Shown here in pieces: positions 52,011 through 62,014 of a DNA stretch of 64,000 bases. The notes below the pieces were generated by a model. That model ran no database searches and was not told the DNA's origin. It saw nothing but the letters and a program-made list of their open reading frames with translations. This stretch comes from Flavobacteriales bacterium. GTDB taxonomy: Bacteria; Bacteroidota; Bacteroidia; Flavobacteriales_D; Sanyastnellaceae. Numbering within the stretch: the stretch's first letter is position 1; the number at the start of each line of letters is the position of its first letter. The stretch covers positions 248,001 through 312,000 of the forward strand of contig JADKIZ010000002.1 in NCBI GenBank assembly GCA_016722445.1, given 5' to 3'. Both the position numbers and the translations under genes were made by a program.

Positions 52011-52820
52011 TTATTTTGAAGCCATGAAATGATCCACAGCATTTCTAACACTTCCCTTTTCCTTGAGCAATGATTCGGCTTCCTGATATGCCAGCCCGGT
52101 CAATCGCATCACCATTTTTGTACCTCTGTCAACGAGCTTGTTATTGCTCAATTGCATATCCACCATTTTATTTCCGCGCACCCTACCAAGTCTGATCATT
52201 ACACTGGTTGAAATCATATTCAACACCAATTTCTGAGCAGTACCACTTTTCATCCTTGTGCTTCCGGTTACAAATTCAGGACCGACAACTACCTCTATTG
52301 GGAAATCAGCTTCTTTGCTCACAGGTGTATTCAAATTGCAGGTGATACAACCCGTTACAACACCATTTTTACGACATTGTTGAAGTGCGCCAATGACGTA
52401 TGGCGTCGTTCCAGACGCTGCAATACCTATCACAACATCACCTTCATTCACATCGAATTCCAACAAATCTTTCCAACCTTGTTCTCTGTCATCCTCTGCA
52501 AATTCAACCGCTTTTCGAATCGCCTTATCTCCTCCGGCGATGAGACCGATGACCATGCCATGAGCAACTCCAAATGTTGGTGGGCACTCCGAAGCATCCA
52601 CAATACCCAATCTTCCACTGGTGCCAGCCCCAAGGTAAAACAGGCGGCCTCCATCTTTCATTTTCGGGACAATTGCTTCAACCAACCGCTCGATTTGCGG
52701 CATTGCTTTACTGACAGCATGAGGCACAGTTTGATCTTCTTCATTCATGTGTTGCAATAATTCGGCAACACTCATGTTTTCCAATGCATCGTATCTGCTA
52801 TCGCTTTCTGTTGTACTCAC
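52011..52820 (-). CDS. murQ: N-acetylmuramic acid 6-phosphate etherase
   Basis: 269 residues from a GTG start (52820); family text begins immediately (STTESDSRYDALENMSVAELL), which supports it. SIS-domain sugar-phosphate binding motifs are RLFYLGAGTSGRLGIVDASECPPTF and GIAASGTTPYVIGAL; GSTRMKSGTAQKLVLNMISTS follows, and a helical ubiquitin-associated-like tail ends the protein. MurQ cleaves the lactyl ether of MurNAc-6-P to GlcNAc-6-P and D-lactate in peptidoglycan recycling. An upstream TATTTTTG (plus 52837-52844) could be its -7 element. Confidence 0.96.
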   Translation of the reverse strand: MSTTESDSRYDALENMSVAELLQHMNEEDQTVPHAVSKAMPQIERLVEAIVPKMKDGGRLFYLGAGTSGRLGIVDASECPPTFGVAHGMVIGLIAGGDKAIRKAVEFAEDDREQGWKDLLEFDVNEGDVVIGIAASGTTPYVIGALQQCRKNGVVTGCITCNLNTPVSKEADFPIEVVVGPEFVTGSTRMKSGTAQKLVLNMISTSVMIRLGRVRGNKMVDMQLSNNKLVDRGTKMVMRLTGLAYQEAESLLKEKGSVRNAVDHFMASK

Positions 52821-52836
52821 CCTGTTTATTTTGGCC

Positions 52837-52844
52837 CAAAAATA
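52837..52844 (-). promoter_or_regulatory. Putative -7 element for murQ
   Basis: Minus-strand TATTTTTG, an exact TAnnTTTG match, 16 nt before the GTG start. No TTG at the usual -33 distance. Confidence 0.35.
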
Positions 52845-52937
52845 CTTTCAGGAAAAATGAACACCTCAGATGTTTGGCAGAAATGATCAACACGGTGCAT
52901 GCAACATTTTATCTTCGGCCTTAGTCAAGTATGGCAG

Positions 52938-52945
52938 TAAATTTG
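52938..52945 (+). promoter_or_regulatory. Putative -7 element for the TPR/PD40 gene
   Basis: TAAATTTG, exact TAnnTTTG match, 36 nt before ATG 52982. The -33 position reads TTC and not TTG. Confidence 0.35.
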
Positions 52946-52981
52946 ACCTGAACAGCAAAAGCGAATTATTCCAGATCCAAC

Positions 52982-54601
52982 ATGAAGTTCCCATTTCTGA
53001 CAATTTTCATATTCCTCACTTCCATTCTTCAATTGAGTGCGCAAAAAGACACCACAAAAACGGGCTTTATGGATCAGGCCATGGTAACACCAAGAATGAT
53101 TGCTGCACGCCATGAATTCAATGAAAACAATATGCGCGGTGCCCTATTGATTTACCGAGAAGTGTTGGAAGCGGAACCCAATAATGCAGATGCGATGTAT
53201 GGCATCTCACAATGTCAGTACAATCTCAAAAAATACCGTCTGGCATTGGAATATCTGGATAAAGCGATCGCCATTAAACCTAATCTGAATAAGGAAACTG
53301 AGTTCTTTTATGGCCAGATTTACCACCGAACTGCACAATTAGACAAGGCCATCATTGCCTTTCAGAAATTCATGGGAATGGAAAACCCCAACACCTATGA
53401 ATACGAACTTGCCACAGAATATTTGGCCCAATGCAGGTACGCACAGGAAATGATGGCTCACCCTGTCGATGTAACGATCAGCAACCTTGGCAATCTCATC
53501 AATTCACGATATGATGACTACACACCAAGTATCACATCAGATGGTAAAATGATCGTGTTCACCTCACGAAGAAATGACACCAAAGGTGGAAGGATAGATG
53601 AACAAGGCGACTACAAGTATTTTGAAGACATCTACTACAGTGAATTGGATGAATCTACGGGCGAATGGGGGCAGTCCTCTGCTGTGGAAGGGGAACTCAA
53701 CACAGAAACATATGATGCCGTGCTCAGTATCTTCCCTTCCGGAAATGGCATGTATGTGTATAAAAATACCGTGAACACCACTGGCGATATTTTTTACTCT
53801 GAATATCGACCAACAAAAAAGGAATGGAGCGCAGCAGAAAAAATGCCTCGACCAATCAATACTTCCTATTTCGAAGGATCCATCAGCATGACTTCTGATG
53901 GCAATACCATTTATTTCATCAGTGAAAGACCAGAAGGACAAGGTCAGGGAGATATTTATGTTTCTACGAAAAAAGGTGACAGCGGGTGGTCACATCCTAA
54001 AAATCTCGGCGAATTCGTCAATACAGAACAAGACGAAAAATTTGTGTTTATTCATCCAAATGGTAAGACACTTTATTTCTCTTCCAACGGACATCAAACC
54101 ATGGGTAGCTATGACATTTTTAAAACCGAAATGGTCAATGGTGAATGGAGTGTTCCAATCAACCTCGGTTATCCGATCAACACCGTGAATGAAGAATCCA
54201 CTTTTTCTCTCACACAAGATAACAAAACACTGATGATCGCTGCAGAATATGACGATAGTTTCGGTGAAAGGGATATCTATCACATCGATGTATCCAAATA
54301 CAAAATGCTCGCTGAGGGATATGAAAACAGTACCTATGGTCAACTCCTCCTCACTTGCACGGACGCCGGCGGTTCTATGGTGAAAGGTGTGAATGTGGAA
54401 GTGTACAGCGCTTCTGGATTAAAATACATCACGGGTGGAAAAACCGATAAACTTGGCCGTTTGAAAATCAATTTACCCGGGAATCAGAAATACAGAATTG
54501 TCGCAAATGACGGTGATTTTACCAAAACAGAAGAGGTGGATATGCAATTGAAAACACAAGGTGAAACAGTAATCAAATTAGATATTGTCGTAACCAACTG
54601 A
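52982..54601 (+). CDS. Exported TPR/PD40 protein, PorE-like but without OmpA domain
   Basis: 539 residues with signal peptide MKFPFLTIFIFLTSILQLSAQ. TPR helices lie at about 40-160 (ALLIYREVLEAEPNNADAMYGISQC). A PD40 beta-propeller follows at about 170-440 with blades such as DDYTPSITSDGKMIVFTSRR, EGSISMTSDGNTIYFISERP and KFVFIHPNGKTLYFSSNG. A carboxypeptidase-regulatory-like domain closes the protein at about 450-535. This is the first three-quarters of the architecture seen at 23274-25421, lacking the peptidoglycan-binding OmpA module. It may act as a periplasmic or surface adaptor; no PorP partner is adjacent. The stop abuts the stop of the convergent T9SS gene. Confidence 0.85.
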   Translation: MKFPFLTIFIFLTSILQLSAQKDTTKTGFMDQAMVTPRMIAARHEFNENNMRGALLIYREVLEAEPNNADAMYGISQCQYNLKKYRLALEYLDKAIAIKPNLNKETEFFYGQIYHRTAQLDKAIIAFQKFMGMENPNTYEYELATEYLAQCRYAQEMMAHPVDVTISNLGNLINSRYDDYTPSITSDGKMIVFTSRRNDTKGGRIDEQGDYKYFEDIYYSELDESTGEWGQSSAVEGELNTETYDAVLSIFPSGNGMYVYKNTVNTTGDIFYSEYRPTKKEWSAAEKMPRPINTSYFEGSISMTSDGNTIYFISERPEGQGQGDIYVSTKKGDSGWSHPKNLGEFVNTEQDEKFVFIHPNGKTLYFSSNGHQTMGSYDIFKTEMVNGEWSVPINLGYPINTVNEESTFSLTQDNKTLMIAAEYDDSFGERDIYHIDVSKYKMLAEGYENSTYGQLLLTCTDAGGSMVKGVNVEVYSASGLKYITGGKTDKLGRLKINLPGNQKYRIVANDGDFTKTEEVDMQLKTQGETVIKLDIVVTN

Positions 54602-56227
54602 TTAGGGAATGCAGATTTTCTGCGGAATGGAATTCGATCCATTCAAACGAAGGGTGTAGACACCTGATGCTTGATTTTTCCAATTGAATGAGATCATTTC
54701 ACCTGCACTCATTGTGATCTTCTGCGATTGCACCAATTGCCCGGTAATCGAATAAATATTCAGTTCTTCCTGAAACAAATCGCGAGATGATTTCACGATG
54801 AGTTCTTCTCCATCGTAAAACGCATTGAACATGCTTTGTTCGTCTTTACATTCAGAAAAAACAAGCTGACTGTACTTCACCCCACCATCTTCATTGACCA
54901 TTTTGAGTCTGTAATAACCAGGCCTTTCATCGAAATCTTCTGAAGTACATTCAAATGAAAATACTTCACCATCATGTTGCAACACAGGTGTACACCATAA
55001 CGAAAAATTTATTCCATCGGTTGATTTTTCCACCATCAATTCATCCTGACTCGCAGTAGAAATAACCTGAGCATGAATCACCGTTTTACCATCTTTACAT
55101 ATCGCATTAAAGCTCTGCACCGACACATCCAAGGTCAAAGAAGCACAAGTAGCTGTTGAGGTATAACCAATATTTGGTGCAACAAATATGTAGGCATTTC
55201 CAACCGACGTATTCACACTGTTCGCGAGGTAATGTTGATTATCGACACAGCCAGTACCGTGATTGAAAAGTGTGATGAATCGATCGCAATTTGCACTGCA
55301 TGAAGAATTTGCATACTTGCCACCGCAATTGGTTTGATCGGCGAAAAGAACGTAAACAGTGCCGATACTGCATATCGCTCCAAAATTATAAGGTGCCGAT
55401 GGTGTTGCGCCTGTAAAAGCCAAAACCCGCGCATGAGCTGGAATGACATTGTCTGAAGGAACAGGAACAAAAACTCCCGGGCAAGCAGCCCATGCATTCA
55501 AATCACTGATATAGGTAGTTTGTAAGGCAGAATAGGATCCTGCCTGGACCCAATTTGTATTGAGATTATCGCCAAAACCATTTCCACCATATGCACAACC
55601 ACCAGCAGATACCGTTTGACTGACCAATTCCAGATTACCAATATTCAGTGGATTGCCACCTGTATCAAAATAGAGCCATTCTTCTGAGCCTTCACATGAC
55701 CCGCAACCACCGTTGATCAATAACTCGAGCATTTGAATATTGTCAGTACAAGCATTGGTAAATGCCCTGATTCGAAGATCATCCACATACACATAATTAG
55801 TGCTGATCAGATGGAATGACAAACGCAAATAACGACTTGTATTCAACAACGAACCCGTAAATGTTGCCCCTGTGGTTATTGCAGTAACATTTGCGACATC
55901 GGTCCATGTTGTACCATCCGCACTTTCTTGAACTGTAAACGAGGAGCCACTTCCTGCCAAAGCTTTATGAAAAAAACTAACTTGATCGGCCACCCCACCC
56001 CATGGGCCATAGGTGAGGGTTTGATTGTCAACTTTAAATTGGATAGAAGGAGAATTACGGCCGAAATTACTTATAGCCGTGCCACTGCCAAAAGCACCCC
56101 CTCCGCCAGTAAAGCCGGCTGGTACCGATGGAGCGCTATTGAAGTGCTGATCCACAAAATACACCTGCCCGACCGCATGGAATCGACAACACAGGAACAG
56201 TAAGAGGATACAAAAAATGGCCTTCAT
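54602..56227 (-). CDS. Secreted protein with T9SS type A-like C-terminal domain
   Basis: 541 residues; signal peptide MKAIFCILLLFLCCRFHAVG. Residues about 22-155 resemble a discoidin/jelly-roll-like region (FTVQESADGTTWTDVANV, SRYLRLSFHL). Residues about 160-350 are Cys-rich with NGGCGSCEGSEEWLYFDTGG and VIPAHARVLAFTG, recalling the lamin-tail-like surface domain of Bacteroidota. The C-terminus (SSRDLFQEELNIYSITGQLVQ and GVYTLRLNG) is a T9SS sorting domain. Probably exported to the surface. Two copies of a 14-bp direct repeat sit just upstream (56239-56272). Confidence 0.8.
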   Translation of the reverse strand: MKAIFCILLLFLCCRFHAVGQVYFVDQHFNSAPSVPAGFTGGGGAFGSGTAISNFGRNSPSIQFKVDNQTLTYGPWGGVADQVSFFHKALAGSGSSFTVQESADGTTWTDVANVTAITTGATFTGSLLNTSRYLRLSFHLISTNYVYVDDLRIRAFTNACTDNIQMLELLINGGCGSCEGSEEWLYFDTGGNPLNIGNLELVSQTVSAGGCAYGGNGFGDNLNTNWVQAGSYSALQTTYISDLNAWAACPGVFVPVPSDNVIPAHARVLAFTGATPSAPYNFGAICSIGTVYVLFADQTNCGGKYANSSCSANCDRFITLFNHGTGCVDNQHYLANSVNTSVGNAYIFVAPNIGYTSTATCASLTLDVSVQSFNAICKDGKTVIHAQVISTASQDELMVEKSTDGINFSLWCTPVLQHDGEVFSFECTSEDFDERPGYYRLKMVNEDGGVKYSQLVFSECKDEQSMFNAFYDGEELIVKSSRDLFQEELNIYSITGQLVQSQKITMSAGEMISFNWKNQASGVYTLRLNGSNSIPQKICIP

Positions 56228-56238
56228 GCCTATCGGCT

Positions 56239-56272
56239 TGGAATAAATTATTCGGTAGTGGAATAAATTATT
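56239..56272. repeat. Pair of 14-bp direct repeats 20 nt apart
   Basis: tggaataaattatt at 56239-56252 and 56259-56272, separated by cggtag, 12 nt before the start of the minus-strand T9SS gene. The centre-to-centre distance of 20 nt is about two helical turns. Confidence 0.7.
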
Positions 56273-56391
56273 TTTTACAGGGCCCGCAAAGATCGTAACA
56301 AGTACTGAATTTCAGATGAATTCATCGTAACTAATTCATCAACAAAATAATAACTACGTACCGTTTCTGGCTGTCAAAATCTGGGTTCAAC

Positions 56392-58810
56392 CTATTTGAG
56401 TAAGGTGAATCCAATCCCCATCAAATCCTTCTTTTTCTTTGATTTTGGCTCAAAAACCGAGTATTTCTTGCTTTCAGGGATCAAAAAATGGTCACTTGAA
56501 GGTACCAGTTTCTGAACTCGGCGGTATGACGGAATCTGTGCTCCTTCGAAGGTCAAATTGACTTCAATGAGTTTGTCTTTCGCTGAATTTTTACCCAAAA
56601 TCTGGGAAAGTGGGATTCGCGCAATGATGGATGATCCATTTTTCAGTTGCACGAGTGTTGGGGCAGATTGATAAAGATTTTGCAGCTGTGGATTATAATT
56701 CTGCATATCCGGAATATGTTGATCGTCGTATATCGCAAATTGAAGATTCAGTGAATCTTCTGCCAACTCATTATCACTAATCCAATAGATGAGCAATTCA
56801 TTTTTTTCAACGATGCATGAAATCAACTGTGGAGCGTAAATCGTCTGCAAGTAGTTATGCAACAATTTCGGTTTGCCGGTATAGTCCATACCACTCCATG
56901 AAAAAGATGGCCAGATATCATTCAATTGCCAATACATCGTACCCATGCATCGTGGCATTGCCCTCCGCTGCGCCTCAATCCCCATGGCGATGCCCTCCGC
57001 CTGTACCACTTGAGTCATATGCGCGTATTTACTCAAATCATCATGCGACACTTTCGGATACCAATTCTGCATGTATTTATCCATCAGTTTAAATCCGCGG
57101 TCATGCTTCTGGTGTACTTCCATGCCTTCATCTTGATAACTTAAAGCATCTTTGGTCATCATTTGCCGCAATACTTCATCTGAAGGAAAACTTTGCATAC
57201 CAAATTCACTCATAAATCGCGGCACTTTGGTTACCAATACTTCAAAAGGTTCTTCATCATGCCAGAGTCCCCAATAGTGCGAATCACCTTCCGTAAGGCT
57301 TCTCTTATCTGCTCTTCCATACAATGGCGAACTTTCCCAGAATGTCGTATGTGTGTTCTTATCTACTGCTTTTTTCAAGGTGAGATCAAAAACATCTTTG
57401 TATGCTCTCCATACCTGAAATTTCTGGTGATCGGACAATCCTTGCTGCCACCCCCAATTGGCCCAACCTTCAGCATTTTCATTGTTGCCGCACCAAAGTG
57501 CCAAACTTGGATGGTTGCGTAGTCGGATGGTTTGTTCATTCACTTCTTCAATTAAACTCACTACAAAAGCTGAATCTGCGGGATACATGCTACAAGCAAA
57601 CATGAAGTCCTGCCATACCATGATACCCATTTCATCACACAGGTTGTAAAAAACATCTTCTTCATACACTCCGCCACCCCATACCCTAAGCATATTGATA
57701 TTGGCATCCTTACAACTTTGGAGCATTTTTCGGTAATCGTTTTCGGTGGCTTTACCAGGGAAAAATTTCAAAGGGATATAGTTTGCACCTTTCACAAACA
57801 CCGGTTTATCATTTAAACTGAAATAAAACGACTCGCCAATACTGTCTTTTTCAGTGACTAATTTGACATCACGAAATCCTGTTTTAATATTTCTGCTATC
57901 AATGATTCGCTCGTCTTGTTTCATCACCACTGAAAATTCATATTGATTGGCTACACCTTGCCCATTGCACCACCATCGATATGGATAATTGATTTCAAAA
58001 GGCAGTTCAACGATATTCATTCCTCGTTTCAATTGAACGTCCGACGACCAATATTCTCCGGTACGCAGCATTTCAAAAACGATGGTACAATTCATTTCTT
58101 TATCAGAGTGAATTGTAAAAACTGTTTTTATCTGGGCTAATTTTTCAGTGACTTTTTGCTGATCAACATAAATATCCGTGAACCTCGCCTCATTGTATGC
58201 GATGATCGCGATGGATTTGGTGATACCACATGTCACCAACCTCGGACCCCAATCCCAACCGTAGTGAAATTGCGGTTTTCTTGTTACTGCTCGTTCGGCA
58301 GCCCCAGGTAAAGGATATGGGAGCGCTTTGATTTTTTCTTGTGCGATTGGAATTGGCGAATGAAAAAGTATCCGCAACACATTCCCTGATTTCTTCAAAA
58401 TTTTCCGAACATCAAACTCCCAGGAACGGAATGCATTGTCCGCATTAACCAATAATTTTTCATTGAGAAAAACATCCGCATAGGTATCAAGTCCACCAAA
58501 ACGCATGCGTACTACAGCGCGATCAAGAATACTGTCTTCAACTTCAAAAAGGAGCCGATTCATAAATCCAATCCTTTTGTTCAACCCACTGACATTCCTT
58601 TTCATTGGCGCCAATGAATGGATCTTTGATTCGGTTGTTTCTCATCAGATCAGTGTGTACACAACCCGGAACGATGGCTTCATGCCAATCAGCACCATCA
58701 GCCTGACGAAACTTCCAGTTTACATCAAGGGCGAAAGAGTTGATATTGTTCTGTGCGGCGATCGTGAAACACATCAGACTAAAAATGATGGACAGTATTG
58801 AACACTTCAT
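56392..58810 (-). CDS. GH2 beta-mannosidase, secreted, split by one frameshift
   Basis: The N-terminal frame (58810-58544) gives signal peptide MKCSILSIIFSLMCFTIAAQ, then VNWKFRQADGADWHEAIVPG, CVHTDLMRNNRIKDPF and QWVEQKDWIYESAPF before a stop. The other frame (to 56392) continues EVEDSILDRAVVRMRFGGLD and TYADVFLN. A run of five T on the coding strand (plus 58546-58550) reads correctly if it is four. GH2 catalytic residues are intact: acid/base Glu in LALWCGNNENAEGW and nucleophile Glu in RFMSEFGMQSF. The whole would be about 806 residues and should hydrolyse terminal beta-mannosides. Its ATG overlaps the stop of the upstream glycosyltransferase (ATGA). Confidence 0.9.
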
Positions 58811-59844
58811 CTGCTCGAGTTAATATTGATTTTACCACGTTTATGTTCACCCATCAGGGTAAATCGGAATAGACCAAAAATATAGCCAATGCCATATGAA
58901 AAATGAATCACCGGAAATGTAACGGCTGTGAGCAACCACAATTTTGGGTTCCATCTTTTCACTGCATGAAGTGATGCCATCAAAACCGAAATTCCATAAA
59001 ACCCGATGAATGCCAAACATGGAATTCGCAGTATTGACAACAACAACGCACCGAGTGATAGAAGTACAATGGCCGTCACAAAAATTGGAGGAGCTAGTTG
59101 TCGCAAGGTCGCTGGTGCGCCCAATTTCACATTTACCAAAGGTTTGAACAAGCCATATTGATAGAACATGGTCGCCAGTTTTTTCCAAGTTGGTCTAGCG
59201 AAATATTCGATTTTCAATGAAGGAATGAGATATATTTTACCTCCATTCTTCATGATACGACCGTTGAATTCATCATCCTGATTGCGTATTAAATCAGTGT
59301 CAAATACGCCGATTCTCTTGAAAAGAGTTGCAGGAAAACATCCATAAGGCACGGTATCCGTTTGTTTATCGTAATTACTTCCCAACCTATAGCTGGCATT
59401 CCCAATGCCAACAGGATGTGAAGTTGCATAAACAATAGCAAGTGCTTCATCCGTCCTATCGCCTGGTTGTGTCACCCACATACCACCAACATTATCTGCT
59501 TGGTACTCCATTGATTTTCTCACCAATACAGACCAATAGTTTGATGGGTAAATGGAGTGTGCATCCATTCTGATAATATATGTGCCTTTCGCCACGGCTA
59601 TGGCTTTGTTTAAAGCGTAAGACACGTATCGATCCGCATTATCAAGAACCTGAATAAAAGAGTATTTAGCCTGATACCTTTTGAGTATTTCAAGTGTTTT
59701 ATCTGAACTCATACCATCCACGAAAATCCATTCCATACAATTTTCTGGATAATCTTGATGGATAAAATTTTCGATCAGGGCATCAATAAATTTTTCCTCG
59801 TTGTAAACGGGAACAATCACTGATATGAGCGGAAATGGATTCAT
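58807..59844 (-). CDS. Family 2 glycosyltransferase with C-terminal membrane helices
   Basis: 345 residues from ATG 59844 (MNPFPLISVIVPVYNEEKFI); an extension to 59970 overlaps the upstream gene and lacks similarity. GT-A features are SVIVPVYNEE, MEWIFVDGMSSDKTLEIL, IIRMDAHSIYP (DxD-like DAH) and NQDDEFNGRIMKNGG. Three or four hydrophobic helices follow at about 245-325. The layout resembles ExoA/succinoglycan-type glycosyltransferases that elongate lipid-linked glycans at the inner membrane. It is coupled by ATGA overlaps to both neighbours. Confidence 0.88.
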   Translation of the reverse strand: MNPFPLISVIVPVYNEEKFIDALIENFIHQDYPENCMEWIFVDGMSSDKTLEILKRYQAKYSFIQVLDNADRYVSYALNKAIAVAKGTYIIRMDAHSIYPSNYWSVLVRKSMEYQADNVGGMWVTQPGDRTDEALAIVYATSHPVGIGNASYRLGSNYDKQTDTVPYGCFPATLFKRIGVFDTDLIRNQDDEFNGRIMKNGGKIYLIPSLKIEYFARPTWKKLATMFYQYGLFKPLVNVKLGAPATLRQLAPPIFVTAIVLLSLGALLLSILRIPCLAFIGFYGISVLMASLHAVKRWNPKLWLLTAVTFPVIHFSYGIGYIFGLFRFTLMGEHKRGKININSSR

Positions 59845-60653
59845 TGGAAAAACACTCTTTTGAGGTATCGCAACGATTGATTCAGGAATTTCATGTGACC
59901 AGGTCCTTTGATTTTTCCCGTTGTCGAATGTTCCTCGTGTTTCACTTTCAAGTCTAGGTGAACCAAACATTTTTCGCCCATAAGGTGCAATTGTTCCGCA
60001 ACGAAAAGTTCTTCTCCATATAAAAAAGAATCAAACTTCAAATGACCGCCGCGTTGAAAATAATGTCGGGTAAAAAACATCATGCTACCATGAATGGCGT
60101 ACGATTGAACATCACCATGTAATTCTTGTTGTTGTTTTCCCTTGATATTTCTCTTGATGTAATGCAGAAGTTGATAGATCCAAAAAAACGGGTAGAAAGA
60201 GGTCACCAACAACAACCGATTGATTCTTGACAACGAATTACGTTGCAAATACATCGGGTTTAAAGCTGTTCCATTCAAATCTGAAATGATCGACGGACCG
60301 GAAACCAAAGCCGTTTGTTTGGATTCTGCCAACATATAATCCGCAAAAAAGTGCTCAGGATCAAAACTCAAATCAAAATTGGAAACGACAAAATAATCAG
60401 GCAGACCATGTTGTGTTGATTCTGTTTCCCACGCCAATCGGGCTGCTCCGAAATAGCCAAGATTTTTTTCGGGATAAAGCACCACTACTCCATGTTGTTG
60501 AAGCTGTTTCAAAGGATCTTTCTGAGAAGAACCATTGTCCACCACAAGGATGCGAAGATCCACACCCTTTTGTGGCAATAGAAGCTCCATCACAAAAGCG
60601 GCAAGCTTTTCTTCCTTGTAATAGTTGATGAGAACAACAACGATCCTTTTCAT
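59841..60653 (-). CDS. Family 2 glycosyltransferase (rhamnosyltransferase-like)
   Basis: 270 residues. Begins RIVVVLINYYKEEKLAAFV and has RILVVDNGSSQKD, LYPEKNLGYFGAARLAW and VSNFDLSFDPE (DLS in place of DxD), typical of the WcaA/rhamnosyltransferase-like GT2 group. A hydrophobic patch FYPFFWIYQLL near residue 160 may touch the membrane. The C-terminal EELFVAEQLHLMGEKCL and HEEHSTTGK fit GT2 acceptor-side motifs. Its start abuts the stop of the RgpF-like gene and its stop overlaps the next start. Confidence 0.87.
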   Translation of the reverse strand: MKRIVVVLINYYKEEKLAAFVMELLLPQKGVDLRILVVDNGSSQKDPLKQLQQHGVVVLYPEKNLGYFGAARLAWETESTQHGLPDYFVVSNFDLSFDPEHFFADYMLAESKQTALVSGPSIISDLNGTALNPMYLQRNSLSRINRLLLVTSFYPFFWIYQLLHYIKRNIKGKQQQELHGDVQSYAIHGSMMFFTRHYFQRGGHLKFDSFLYGEELFVAEQLHLMGEKCLVHLDLKVKHEEHSTTGKIKGPGHMKFLNQSLRYLKRVFFQ

Positions 60654-61559
60654 TTAGCGAAAATATCGTTTATATAGTTCAACCATGCGATGAAATAACC
60701 ACCGTATGCCTGGAACGGCGCGAAGAAAGTTTGCAACCGCTCTGAAGATTGCAAACAACGCGATATCCAGGTGCCCTTGCTTAGGAGCATCCTTCATTAC
60801 TTTTTCCAGATCAATGACATTGTTCTGATATTTCTGACGGATGATCTTAAAATACTTGCGGTAGTCTGTATCGAAATTCATTCTGACCACCCAGTAATAT
60901 TCGAGTCCACGATAATTGCGGAATACGATCTTCTTTTTGATCAGAGGTATACCTTCCTCTATCAATTCGCGCACCAATGCGAATGAAGGATTTTTTGGAT
61001 GTGCGCGGTATTCATTTCCATACAAAGAAACGACCCACATTCCACTGTTGATCATCCTTTGTGTAAGGCCAATTTCATAAGTCTGTATGAGCAATCTGTA
61101 ATCGGGAATAAGACCATGCTCACGAAAATGTTCCATCATCACAGGAATAGCCTTTTCATTGATGATCAGAAAAAAACTTTGAAGATGCGTTGCATACCTA
61201 TCCGAGATAATCATCCCGATATAATCTGCGTCGGACTGATTGATCTTCTTGAAATCATCATCGAGAGGTCTGAACAAAATGCAAGAATCATTCACCAATG
61301 CAATGCGATTCCATGATGTAGCTTCTTCCACCTTCAACGCTTTTCCCCACATACCAAAATCATAACCTTCATTTTTCACCAACATCACATGGATGTTTTC
61401 CTGTCGAAGAAATGCTTTGGCATCATCCGATAAATCTCTTTCATTGGTGATGTAAACCAATTTGGAAAAATGAGGATTGAGTTGTTTCAGGTAATAACGC
61501 ACGTAATACGGAATGTCGTTTCCGGCCACATAACTGCTATAGAGACAGAGCGACTTCAT
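60654..61559 (-). CDS. RgpF-like rhamnan synthesis protein
   Basis: 301 residues from ATG 61559 (MKSLCLYSSYVAGNDIPYYV). Family features of rhamnan-synthesis protein F (PF05045): YVRYYLKQLNPHFSKLVYIT, NEGYDFGMWGKAL, RIALVNDSCILFRPLDD, DYIGMIISDRYATHLQSFFL and IGLTQRMINSGM. RgpF-type proteins build rhamnose-glucose and O-antigen backbones as glycosyltransferases. The ATG overlaps the stop of the preceding glycosyltransferase gene by ATGA (61556-61559). Confidence 0.85.
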   Translation of the reverse strand: MKSLCLYSSYVAGNDIPYYVRYYLKQLNPHFSKLVYITNERDLSDDAKAFLRQENIHVMLVKNEGYDFGMWGKALKVEEATSWNRIALVNDSCILFRPLDDDFKKINQSDADYIGMIISDRYATHLQSFFLIINEKAIPVMMEHFREHGLIPDYRLLIQTYEIGLTQRMINSGMWVVSLYGNEYRAHPKNPSFALVRELIEEGIPLIKKKIVFRNYRGLEYYWVVRMNFDTDYRKYFKIIRQKYQNNVIDLEKVMKDAPKQGHLDIALFAIFRAVANFLRAVPGIRWLFHRMVELYKRYFR

Positions 61560-62014
61560 CTGACATTCATAAGGTTGGTCCAATGCGAATTTTGTGCTGC
61601 AGCATGGGCGCGGTAATACAAGTTTTCATCTCCAGGATTGGCCGAGTTTTCATACCATGGCAGATGTTTGGCCACGAATGGAAAATTGGTGCGAAATGCT
61701 TTGCATTCTCCGCCACCTCGCGCATATGGCGCATACATCGCAAACGTGGTATCAACCGGTGCTGCAAAGAACTCATCACTCACCTTGTTCTTCCAGAATT
61801 GTTCTTCCCATTTTACCACATCTTTCTTCAAAGCAAAAGTTTCCGGCAAGTCATCAATGCGCAAAGCATATCCGATTTTATCCAATGTGAGGTGCTTTTT
61901 CAATCCGGCGAGCATCAATTCCAAGGCTTCTACACCCGGCGCATGATCAGGCAAAACATCAGGATCTGTATAAATGTAAAACCCACTGACCACATCTTTG
62001 AGTTCATACACCAC
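61556..62014 (-). CDS. Glycosyltransferase, 3' part of a frameshifted gene
   Basis: 152 residues that begin in mid-domain: VYELKDVVSGFYIYTDPDVLP carries the acidic TDPD motif of the GT whose first half is read from 62346. It continues with DKIGYALRIDDLP, EEQFWKNKV, VDTTFAMYAPYARGG and HLPWYENSANPGDENLYY, the expected C-terminal substrate region. The apparent GTG start at 62014 is only where this frame opens. One missing base around 62011-62019 rejoins both halves. Confidence 0.8.
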   Translation of the reverse strand: MVYELKDVVSGFYIYTDPDVLPDHAPGVEALELMLAGLKKHLTLDKIGYALRIDDLPETFALKKDVVKWEEQFWKNKVSDEFFAAPVDTTFAMYAPYARGGGECKAFRTNFPFVAKHLPWYENSANPGDENLYYRAHAAAQNSHWTNLMNVR

